64,000 nucleotides of DNA from JANRLT01 sp041736895 (lineage in GTDB: Bacteria; Planctomycetota; Planctomycetia; Pirellulales; JALHPA01). The stretch's first letter is position 1, and every line of letters begins with the position of its first letter. The stretch covers positions 11,460 through 75,459 of the forward strand of contig JBGSSS010000204.1 of assembly GCA_041736895.1 (NCBI GenBank), in the 5' to 3' direction. The translations under genes and the position numbers were made by a program. Positions 17,716 through 24,908 of the stretch are shown here, piece by piece. A model generated the notes under the pieces. That model searched no databases and was not told where the DNA came from. It saw only the letters and a list, made by a program, of their open reading frames with translations.

Positions 17716-17737
17716 GGCATTACCAAGGGTTGGCCCG

Positions 17738-19030
17738 ATGAAGAAGTATTCCCAACGCTACGAATTGCCCTCGGGGCAGTACCCCGCTGAACAATTACCC
17801 GCGCGTCCGCCGCTCGAACAATGCACGATCAGTGTCGTGCTGCCGGTCTATAACGAGGCAGAAGTTCTAGCGAATCTTTGTAAACAGGTTCATTGCGCCC
17901 TGAAAGATCTCGGCGCGCAGCGCGAAATCATCTTCGTCAACGACGGCTCGCGTGATGCGAGTCCGCAAATTCTCGATCAACTCTCGAAGAAGTATCCCGA
18001 AGTTCGCGTGGTTCATTTCTCGCGCAACTTCGGCCATCAAGCGGCCGTGCAAGCGGGTCTAGCGCATGCCCGCGGCGATGCGGTTGTGCTGATGGACAGC
18101 GATATGCAGGATAGCCCGCGGGCGATTCTGCGCTTCGTCGCCGAATGGCAGAAGGGCTACGACGTCGTCTACGCGACGCGGACCGAACGGAAAGAAAAAT
18201 GGTGGAAGGTCGCCCTTTTCAACGGGTTTCATCGCCTACTGAGCAGCGTCGCGACGGTCCGCATTCCGCAAGATGCGGGCAACTTTGGTTTGATGGACGC
18301 ACGCGTCGTGCGGCAATTGATGACGCTCGAAGAGCGCGACCGGTATCTGCCGGGATTGCGTTCCTGGGTCGGATTTCGGCAGACCGGCATCACCGTCGAA
18401 CGACTCGCGCGTTATGACGCGCAGCCGCGCGTCTCGCTCCGCGGGCTGTGGCGATTGGCGAAGACGGCGATCTTTTCGTTTTCGTCGCTGCCGCTGACCG
18501 TGTTCTACGCGATCGGGTATGGTGCACTGGCGCTTTTTTTCTGCTTGGCGTTTTATGCTCTCGGTTGCCGGTTCATCACCGACACAGCGATTCCTGGTTG
18601 GACGACGCATGTCTTGACCGGCAGTTTCTTCGGCGCGCTCAACGCGCTGGGGATCAGCATGCTCGGCGAATACGCGGTCCGGATTTATGATCAAGTTCGC
18701 AACCGGCCGCTGTACCTGGTCGATCGGCTGGTCAATTTCCAGTCCCCTGCCCTGCCCCCGCGTGCTGCGCGACAGGAATCGCTTGAATCGAATTTTGAAA
18801 CGCGAGCCACGGTTTATGAAACCCGTGAGTCGCAGCGTCAGCCGGCCGCGATGATCCGCCGCGAATGGTCGGCCACGGTTGATCCGAACAATGCGCCGAC
18901 GCTCGCGGAGTTGCTGCGCGAATCCGACGATCTGTTGAACGAGCCTTGCCCGTTCGCGCGGCGTGAGGAAGATCGGCTTAATTACGAATGTCAGGAAGAG
19001 GCCCAATTGCGGCTGGCGACGTTCGAGTAG
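17738..19030 (+). CDS. GT2 glycosyltransferase (dolichyl-phosphate-mannose-synthase/DesI-like)
   Basis: This 430-residue enzyme transfers a sugar to a polyprenyl phosphate or lipid on the cytoplasmic side. The GT-A fold starts at about residue 28 (TISVVLPVYNEAEVL), with the metal-site region MDSDMQDSP at about 117 and EEREDRYLPG-like LEERDRYLPGLRSWVGF at about 190. Two C-terminal membrane helices (about 245-275 and 285-310) and YDQVRNRPLY end the domain. An extra 100-residue acidic tail follows. The ATG at 17738 has AAGGG upstream; the longer frame from 17645 reads through the REP pair. The stop is the TAG of a REP GTAG. It likely supplies a lipid-linked sugar to the GT-C-type neighbours. Confidence 0.88.
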   Translation: MKKYSQRYELPSGQYPAEQLPARPPLEQCTISVVLPVYNEAEVLANLCKQVHCALKDLGAQREIIFVNDGSRDASPQILDQLSKKYPEVRVVHFSRNFGHQAAVQAGLAHARGDAVVLMDSDMQDSPRAILRFVAEWQKGYDVVYATRTERKEKWWKVALFNGFHRLLSSVATVRIPQDAGNFGLMDARVVRQLMTLEERDRYLPGLRSWVGFRQTGITVERLARYDAQPRVSLRGLWRLAKTAIFSFSSLPLTVFYAIGYGALALFFCLAFYALGCRFITDTAIPGWTTHVLTGSFFGALNALGISMLGEYAVRIYDQVRNRPLYLVDRLVNFQSPALPPRAARQESLESNFETRATVYETRESQRQPAAMIRREWSATVDPNNAPTLAELLRESDDLLNEPCPFARREEDRLNYECQEEAQLRLATFE

Positions 19031-19268
19031 CACGAAGCCATGCTTCGTGCGTCAAGATGGCTGTCGCAGCAGAGTGTGTCGGTTATTGGAGTATATTCTG
19101 TTCATACTCGTAGCATTGGTGAAGCGTTACTTGGTATAAGTAATTTCTTCGTAAGCCAAACAGTTCTTGCAGCCACTTGAAACTCGACTGTTCTTTATTT
19201 CTCGCTCGAAGCATGGCTTCGAGCTACGGATTACCTTTTTCTCGTTCGTAGCAATGGCTACGAGCTAC
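19027..19268. repeat. Cluster of three REP-like hairpins before rdgB
   Basis: Unit 1: GTAG (19027-19030; TAG is the stop of the glycosyltransferase gene) with CACGAAGC-CAT-GCTTCGTG. Unit 2, inverted: CTCGAAGC-ATG-GCTTCGAG then CTAC (19205-19227). Unit 3, inverted: TCGTAGC-AAT-GGCTACGA with CTAC at 19265-19268. The space between units 1 and 2 has no gene. Unit 3 ends four bases before the rdgB start codon. Confidence 0.8.
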
Positions 19269-19272
19269 TGTC

Positions 19273-19878
19273 ATGGAACTCGTGCTGGGAACGCACAATG
19301 TCAAGAAGCGCGGCGAACTGGTTGACCTGCTTGCGCCTTTTGGAATCACGCTGAAAACGCTCGCCGATATTCCCAACGCGCTGACCGTTGCTGAAACGGG
19401 CACGACGTTCGCCGCTAACGCCGCACTCAAAGCCGGCGAACAAGCCCGGCATCTGCAACGCTGGGTTCTCGGCGAAGACAGCGGTCTCTGTGTCGAGACG
19501 CTCGGCGGCGCGCCGGGGGTTTACTCCGCCCGCTTTTCCGGTCCCGACGCGACCGATGCGAAGAACAACGAACTCCTGATGGCAAAACTCGCCGGCATCC
19601 CCGCCGAGAAGCGCACAGCCTATTATGTTTGTAGTGCCGCGCTCGCCGATCCGACAGGTGCGATCCGCGCCACGGCCGAAGCCCGCTGCCACGGCGTCTT
19701 GCGCACCGAACCGAGCGGTGCGGGCGGATTCGGCTACGATCCGTACTTCGAAGTTCGCGAATACCACCGGACTTTTGCCGAACTCGGCGCAACGGTCAAG
19801 ACCGTGCTTAGCCACCGTGCCCGGGCGATCCGCGAGATGCTGCCGCTCATTTTGCGGAACTTGACGGCTGACTCTTAG
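19273..19878 (+). CDS. rdgB: XTP/dITP diphosphatase (RdgB/HAM1)
   Basis: RdgB hydrolyses dITP, XTP and ITP to monophosphates and keeps deaminated purines out of DNA. This 201-residue protein has the family N-terminus ELVLGTHNVKKRGEL (usually T-x-N-x-x-K), FAANAALKA, GEDSGLCVETLGGAPGVYSARFSG (substrate and metal site) and GAGGFGYDPYFEV. Length is normal. No Shine-Dalgarno is visible: the 23 bases up to position -4 form a REP-like hairpin, so initiation may be inefficient or structure-dependent. Confidence 0.93.
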   Translation: MELVLGTHNVKKRGELVDLLAPFGITLKTLADIPNALTVAETGTTFAANAALKAGEQARHLQRWVLGEDSGLCVETLGGAPGVYSARFSGPDATDAKNNELLMAKLAGIPAEKRTAYYVCSAALADPTGAIRATAEARCHGVLRTEPSGAGGFGYDPYFEVREYHRTFAELGATVKTVLSHRARAIREMLPLILRNLTADS

Positions 19879-19928
19879 AGACGGCTTATTGTAAAATGTG
19901 AGACCTTGGAGGGCGTGGCGTGGTTCAT

Positions 19929-19952
19929 CCAAAGTCTTACGACTTTGGCTAC
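19929..19952. repeat. REP-like hairpin, CCAAAGTC type
   Basis: CCAAAGTC-TTAC-GACTTTGG followed by CTAC (GTAG on the minus strand). It is the same hairpin as the one at 1767-1786 and lies 16 bases before the next gene start, close to its ribosome site. Confidence 0.7.
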
Positions 19953-19968
19953 TGGCGGAAAGGAACGA

Positions 19969-20331
19969 ATGCGGTATTGGCCGTGGTTGTTAGCGCTGTT
20001 GATCTTGATCCTGGGCGAAGTAGCCCTGGTCGCATGGCTGCGTGACAGCCGCCAGACATGGATCGACAACAACTCGACCAAAGCGGCGGTCGATAGCTGG
20101 AAACAGTATCAAAAAGACGCCGCCAAACAAGACGGGAAAGCTGGCTCTGGTCCCGTGAAACGGACCGTTCCCAAAAGCCCCGAACCGCCGTTTGTCGTTC
20201 TCTTGCGCGATCACTTCGGCGTCGTCCAAGCGGCGGCCGTGGTGTTTAGCGCTGTCCTGTATCTATTCGCGCTGATTCTGATTCGAGGGTTGCTGATCGC
20301 GCAGAAAAACGAGCAGAAGAGCAAGCCGTAG
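19969..20331 (+). CDS. Small membrane protein, function unknown
   Basis: This 120-residue protein is not from a family I recognise. It has a membrane helix at residues 4-23 (WPWLLALLILILGEVALVAWL), a charged 65-residue loop with SWKQYQKDAAKQD, and a second helix at about 87-108. AGGA lies just before the ATG at 19969; an upstream in-frame start at 19906 would read through a REP hairpin. The stop codon TAG (20329-20331) is the TAG of a REP GTAG. It converges with the secreted protein gene at 20453. Confidence 0.6.
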   Translation: MRYWPWLLALLILILGEVALVAWLRDSRQTWIDNNSTKAAVDSWKQYQKDAAKQDGKAGSGPVKRTVPKSPEPPFVVLLRDHFGVVQAAAVVFSAVLYLFALILIRGLLIAQKNEQKSKP

Positions 20332-20456
20332 GCCCGGCTGTGCCGGGCAAACGCAGGACGCTGACAGCAGATTCGATCTTGCATGCCAAGCAGTTTAGTT
20401 CGCAAGGCGATTTCGTATTCGAGCGTTTGCTCTTTGTGCGGCACAGCCGCACCTAC
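20328..20456. repeat. 129-bp inverted REP pair, copy A
   Basis: The left end is GTAG then GCCCGGC-TGT-GCCGGGC. The right end is GTGCGGC-ACA-GCCGCAC then CTAC. Its reverse complement aligns without gaps to 53759-53887: about 97 of 129 positions match by my hand count, with both ends and the block GCAAGATCGAATCTG nearly identical. The stop codons of both flanking convergent genes lie in the two terminal GTAG motifs. Confidence 0.85.
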
Positions 20457-21973
20457 GGGAACTTGAGTCCATATTTCTGCTTTAGCTCCGCGGCGACCTT
20501 GGCTTTTTCCGCGAGCATCTGATTCCAGACGCCGTCGCGTTCGTCGACGCTTTTGTCAATCGCGTCTTGCTGGGCAATGCGGACTTCTTGGATATTGCTC
20601 GTGACTTCCCACGGGGCGGGAACGTACCCCAGTCCTGTGTAGACGCCGCCGGGTCCCCAAGTGTTCACATTCCACTTGTAGACCACTTTGTTGCCAAGCC
20701 GATCGACTTGGACCGGCACCCCGCGCAGTGACGAAGCCAGCGATTGCAACCCGCCGGCGATATAGCTGGCGTATTGGACAGCAATAGGATCGACATTGGT
20801 TATGGGGAAGTTTTGAATTTTGGTCGCATAGGTATCGTGCCACGTCGCCGTACGGTCGTACTCCTTGGCCCGGCGATTCAGGATTTGCAAATCCTTCACC
20901 GTGTTGTTGACGAGTTCAAAGTATTTCAACGTCGCGTGGCCCATATCCGACGGCGCTACCGGTTTGGGCGGGTTCTTTTTCACATACTCGGGATTCGGCT
21001 TATATTCCGAGGGATGAACAGAAATCGGCGTCAGAATCAGCGTCATCAACCGCCGCAGGCCCGGATCGCTCAGCGGCATGACCAACGAAACCGATTGTCC
21101 CTCGACCTTGACCGTAGCCCCGCTGAGATCGTCGATCCTCGCACCGGCATCATCAAGCAACTCGATCAAAAGCGGCTTCAGGTGTTCGGCCACCGGTCCC
21201 GGAGTGCCGACGAAGTCGAACGCCACGGCCGCATTGATTTGTGTATCGACATCAATGGCCAGCCGCATCCCTCGCAGCTTGAGCAATAACGCCGTCAAAG
21301 CTTTAACATCTTCCTGCTTCCCTTTCAACGCGGCAGAATGCTGCACGCGATTCGCCAGCATCGCCGGATCAAAGAAATCGGTCAGGTCGATCGCGTACAG
21401 AACATGGGCCCGATATTTGGCCGTGACTTCTTGAATGTATTTGGAGTAGGTCGGTGTACCGCCGCCCCCGAGCGCGTTGAACCAACGCGAGATGCTTTGA
21501 CGATTTGGGGGACTCATGACGCCGACGATGTCGGGTGTCACTTGCGTGATGTAATAACGATCGGATCGCCACACGGTAAACTTACCTACCTGATCCGCGA
21601 CGACCTGCTCGGCGGGGAGAACTTTGTCGAGCGACATCCCCGCAGGCTCTGGAGCGAGGGCCACAGATTGGATCGGTCCTTGCCCGAGCGAGCGAATATC
21701 CGTCCCACGAACCAACGTCTCGACCCAGCCGGGAACGCGGCCCGATCCGGCGAGGAAATTCGCCTCTTGATGTTCCTTCCAACCTTCGGCGATCGCTCGC
21801 GGCGACTTCATCAACTCGTCGATGCGAATGATCGAAACCGAATTGATATTGTTCGGCAGCAGTTTGAGCAACTCCGGAACCCGATCGGCCGCCGAAGCGA
21901 AAGGACAGCTCAGCAAAACGGCCGTGACTAGCAAGCCAAACTGGCGCAGAACCAAACCACAAATCGTCGTCAT
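20453..21973 (-). CDS. Secreted protein of unknown function
   Basis: This 506-residue protein has a clear signal peptide (LLVTAVLLSCPFASA|ADR, cleavage about residue 29). The body is mixed alpha/beta with no motif I recognise; IIRIDELMKSPRAIAEGW and the later AVAFDFVGTPGPVAEHLKPLLIELL resemble large secreted proteins of planctomycetes. It has no cysteine after the signal peptide. The stop codon TAG at 20453-20455 is part of a REP GTAG on the minus strand. It is divergent from the archaemetzincin gene. Confidence 0.6.
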   Translation of the reverse strand: MTTICGLVLRQFGLLVTAVLLSCPFASAADRVPELLKLLPNNINSVSIIRIDELMKSPRAIAEGWKEHQEANFLAGSGRVPGWVETLVRGTDIRSLGQGPIQSVALAPEPAGMSLDKVLPAEQVVADQVGKFTVWRSDRYYITQVTPDIVGVMSPPNRQSISRWFNALGGGGTPTYSKYIQEVTAKYRAHVLYAIDLTDFFDPAMLANRVQHSAALKGKQEDVKALTALLLKLRGMRLAIDVDTQINAAVAFDFVGTPGPVAEHLKPLLIELLDDAGARIDDLSGATVKVEGQSVSLVMPLSDPGLRRLMTLILTPISVHPSEYKPNPEYVKKNPPKPVAPSDMGHATLKYFELVNNTVKDLQILNRRAKEYDRTATWHDTYATKIQNFPITNVDPIAVQYASYIAGGLQSLASSLRGVPVQVDRLGNKVVYKWNVNTWGPGGVYTGLGYVPAPWEVTSNIQEVRIAQQDAIDKSVDERDGVWNQMLAEKAKVAAELKQKYGLKFP

Positions 21974-22203
21974 GATGTTCGCCGGGGAAGTAAAGTGTTA
22001 ATGCCCGAATCGTTGGGATTTCGTATAAAGAAAGAGACCGTCCTCTGATTGTAATCAAACTCGCAGGCCCGCGAAACTATGGCGCATTTTTGCACGCATG
22101 GACTGAACGGTGGGGGGGTGGCCTGCTGGATTTGGCTGATTCGCCTAATCGATAACCTTTGCCATTGAAACGGTTTGCTACGCCATTCTTCTGGGGTTAA
22201 ATC

Positions 22204-23178
22204 ATGCTCAACCGCCGTCACTTTGTTCGTACCGGTCTGGCTGCTACCGCGGGCTTACCTATGATCGATGTCTGCTTCGCGCAGCAGCCTGTTCCATTGA
22301 AACAACCGCCCGCCAAGCAACCGCCGACGAAACAGCCGGCCTCGCGGTTCACCGTGGAAGAAGCCAAACGCACAATCAAGCTCCTCGAACCGCTGCACGA
22401 GCACAAGAAACCGGCACAACCCGGCGAATGGATCGCGGTGCATGGCAAGGACAAGGACGAACAGGGCCAATCGTTCGACGAATACCTGCGCGGGCGGAAA
22501 CGCACCATCGAGCAATACACGAAGCTCTATCTCTTGCCACTAGGAACCTTTGGCGAAGTCGAGCAGAAAATGATCGACCAAGTGGTCGAGGGGATGACCT
22601 GCTTCTTTGGTTTGCCGACGACACAACTCAAAGCCGACCCAGTCGATAAACTTCCTTTCTTTGCCGAACGCGTCGGTGGAATGGGGCAACGGCAACTCCT
22701 GAGTCTCTATCTGCTCGATACGATCTTGCCGCCGAAACGACCCAAGGATGCGGCCGCGCTGCTCGGCTTGACCAATGTCGATCTCTGGCCGGGTGAGGGT
22801 TGGAATTTTGTCTTTGGCCAGGCGTCGCTCGGAACGCGCGTCGGCGTTTGGTCCACGGCGCGCTACGGCAACTCATCCGGTACGGAAGAGGAGCGAAAAC
22901 TTTTCTTCTTACGCTTGCTCAAAGTCGCCCTGCACGAGACCGGGCACATGTTCGGCATGCCGCACTGCACGGCTTATGAGTGCGGCATGAACGGCTCGAA
23001 CTCGTTGCCCGAAAGTGATCGCCATGTGCTCGAATTCTGCCCCGAGTGCCAGGCGAAACTCTGGTGGACCAACGATTACGCGCCGAAGAAACGCTGCGCG
23101 GCGATGCTCGAATACTGCAAGAAAGTCGGACTCGAAGAAGAGGCGAAATACTACACGGGATTGTCGGCTGTTCTATAG
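22204..23178 (+). CDS. Archaemetzincin-type zinc metallopeptidase with Tat signal
   Basis: This 324-residue protein carries the archaemetzincin signature: HETGHMFG starting at residue 244, then MPH-C-TAYE-C-GM, and a following CPEC pair. The three His bind zinc, the Glu is the general base, and the Met forms the metzincin Met-turn. The N-terminus RRHFVRTGLAATAGLPM is a twin-arginine signal, so the enzyme is probably exported folded. A Pro/Gln-rich linker (residues 28-47) follows. Most archaemetzincins are shorter and cytosolic. The substrate is unknown. The gene stands alone between divergent and convergent neighbours. Confidence 0.85.
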   Translation: MLNRRHFVRTGLAATAGLPMIDVCFAQQPVPLKQPPAKQPPTKQPASRFTVEEAKRTIKLLEPLHEHKKPAQPGEWIAVHGKDKDEQGQSFDEYLRGRKRTIEQYTKLYLLPLGTFGEVEQKMIDQVVEGMTCFFGLPTTQLKADPVDKLPFFAERVGGMGQRQLLSLYLLDTILPPKRPKDAAALLGLTNVDLWPGEGWNFVFGQASLGTRVGVWSTARYGNSSGTEEERKLFFLRLLKVALHETGHMFGMPHCTAYECGMNGSNSLPESDRHVLEFCPECQAKLWWTNDYAPKKRCAAMLEYCKKVGLEEEAKYYTGLSAVL

Positions 23179-23180
23179 CA

Positions 23181-23335
23181 GCCCGTGTGCCATGCCCACG
23201 CTTGACCAGAAATTTTAAGTCAAAGCAGCCGTTCGAGCGTGGGCATGTTCATCATCGAGCAATGAAACATGCTCACGCACCATGCCTTTTTAAGCTCAGC
23301 GACAAGACTATTGCGTGAGCATGGCACCCGTGATG
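23181..23335. repeat. Nested inverted repeats between convergent genes
   Basis: The outer pair is GTGCCATGC (23187-23195) with GCATGGCAC (23319-23327). Inner pairs are GCCCACGCT (23194-23202) with AGCGTGGGC and CATGCTCACGCA (23269-23280) with TGCGTGAGCATG (23311-23322). It forms two long hairpins between the archaemetzincin gene and the convergent gene at 23337. It could stop transcription from both sides, but its length and repetition look like another REP-type unit. Confidence 0.6.
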
Positions 23336-23336
23336 C

Positions 23337-24200
23337 CTATCTTTCTAGCACCGCCGTGACTGGAAAATGATCCGACGGCGTGCGGCCGTTGTCATGGTGG
23401 TGATTGATCTCGGCGGCGGTAATTTTGAAGTCCGGCGACACGCCGATCCAATCAATCCGTGCCCCGGCAGTGGCGTCGTGCTTGAAGCCATTGAAGGTTC
23501 CCTCGTCTTTGCCGCGTTCGGAATGCAGCTTGCGGAAAGAATCGACCACCGGCGAGTCTTCGCCGGCGACTTCGCCAAAGAGCGCACGGTACGGTTCGGA
23601 GCCTTCGCCCGCGTTGAAGTCGCCGGTCACGACGAGCGTGCAATCCTTGCCAAGCTCGAGGAGTTGCCGGCGAATAAGCTTCGCCGATTCGACACGGGCC
23701 GTTTTGCCGATGTGGTCGAAGTGCGTGTTCACCCAGAAGATCGGCTTGGAGTCGGGCTGGCGGCGGTCGCGGAGTTTCACCCACGTTGCCATCCGCGGCA
23801 GACTCGTGTCCCAGCTTTTGCTGCCGACCTTGTCGGGCGTTTCGCTAAGCCAGAAATGGCCGGCGGCGAGCTTTTCGAAGCGGTCTTTTTTCCAGAGCAC
23901 GGCCGTCATCTCGCCGCTGTCAGTGCCATCGTCGCGGCCAATCCCGAGTGCTTCATAGCCCTCGAGTTTCTCCGCGAGATAATCTCGCTGCAGGGCGAGG
24001 GTCTCTTGAGTGCCGAGTAAGTCCGGCTGTTCGCGGCGAATGGTGTCGAGCAGCAATTCTTTGCGCTTGTCCCAATGATTCGCGCCATCCTTGGCCGTGG
24101 CAAAGCGGAGATTGAAACTCATCACCTTGAACGAAGCGGGTTCCGCTGCTGCTGCACTACAGGCGAGACAGAGCCAGAGCGCGAAAAGACGAAATACCAT
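23337..24200 (-). CDS. Secreted endonuclease/exonuclease/phosphatase-family protein
   Basis: This 287-residue protein has a signal peptide (residues 1-19, ending CSAAAA|EPA) and a full EEP fold: SFNLRF (28-33), DLLGTQE with the metal-binding Glu, WVNTHFDHIG, VVTGDFNAGEGS, and SDHFPVTAVL at the end, which supplies the catalytic Asp-His. It could be a DNase, a phosphodiesterase or a sphingomyelinase-like enzyme; the closest annotated relatives I recall are plain EEP hydrolases in planctomycetes. It is not in an obvious operon. Confidence 0.85.
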   Translation of the reverse strand: MVFRLFALWLCLACSAAAAEPASFKVMSFNLRFATAKDGANHWDKRKELLLDTIRREQPDLLGTQETLALQRDYLAEKLEGYEALGIGRDDGTDSGEMTAVLWKKDRFEKLAAGHFWLSETPDKVGSKSWDTSLPRMATWVKLRDRRQPDSKPIFWVNTHFDHIGKTARVESAKLIRRQLLELGKDCTLVVTGDFNAGEGSEPYRALFGEVAGEDSPVVDSFRKLHSERGKDEGTFNGFKHDATAGARIDWIGVSPDFKITAAEINHHHDNGRTPSDHFPVTAVLER

Positions 24201-24255
24201 ACGCTGTCACTCCGGCAAGAATGGGGCGAGACAACTGACTCGAAGCCGCAAGACA

Positions 24256-24768
24256 TTAGATCAAGGTGAAACTTCCGAGTGGCGTTCGAGTGCCGGGCGG
24301 ATCAGTGACGATGGGCATCGTCTCGATCACGGTCGGCAAATTCACCGGCGTCTTGGGAAGTTGATGGCCCTCGGCATACAATGCCCGCGGCGGTGCCGGC
24401 AGATTCGCGGGCCGCGCCGGGCCGAAAGTAGTTGAAGCTCCGAGCCGAGAAAACGTCGCGAGTGACAAGGCACTGAGCGTCAGCGGCGGCAGCGTGCTGC
24501 CCGCTGGCGCAGCGCCGGCGGGAGCCGGCAAAGGTCCGATCGGCGCGGCGTAAACACGCGTGCCAAGGAGCGGCAGTGGTTGGTTCGTGGTTGCCGATGC
24601 TCCGCTTGCGAGAGCCGGGGCGAGGTTTGGTGTACCCCCGAGAGTGATCGGCAAGGGAATCGAAGTTGGTGTAGAGATCGTCGCCCCATCCAGCGCATGG
24701 CGAGGCTCAAGCGACTCAAAGCCGCGCGGCATGTTACCGGATGAATAATTCGGAGCTTGATGCTTCAC
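24256..24768 (-). CDS. Small Pro/Ala-rich LEPR-motif surface protein
   Basis: This is a 170-residue low-complexity protein rich in Pro, Ala, Leu and Thr. Residues 16-26 read FESLEPRHALD, the LEPR motif found at the N-terminus of many planctomycete extracellular proteins. There is no normal signal peptide. The start is uncertain: GTG at 24768 or ATG at 24732. No folded domain is visible. Planctomycete proteins with this motif are usually large; this one is unusually short, and its composition could also reflect a spurious GC-rich frame, but the motif and codon use support a real gene. Confidence 0.5.
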   Translation of the reverse strand: MKHQAPNYSSGNMPRGFESLEPRHALDGATISTPTSIPLPITLGGTPNLAPALASGASATTNQPLPLLGTRVYAAPIGPLPAPAGAAPAGSTLPPLTLSALSLATFSRLGASTTFGPARPANLPAPPRALYAEGHQLPKTPVNLPTVIETMPIVTDPPGTRTPLGSFTLI

Positions 24769-24908
24769 AGCGATCTCAATAACGTCAATTACCTGCCGGG
24801 GAGAACTTCAGTCAGTTTAGTTTGAATTGGAACATCGTACAAGAATTTTGTCGCAGCTTCCCGATGCCTCGAGAGCCCTGGCCAACGCTTGCATTTAAGC
24901 ATTTTTGT

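Noticed and set aside
17645..17737. Longer N-terminus of the GT2 glycosyltransferase
   Set aside because: It would be translated from a REP pair (residues STGILPV...), and the ATG at 17738 has AAGGG upstream.
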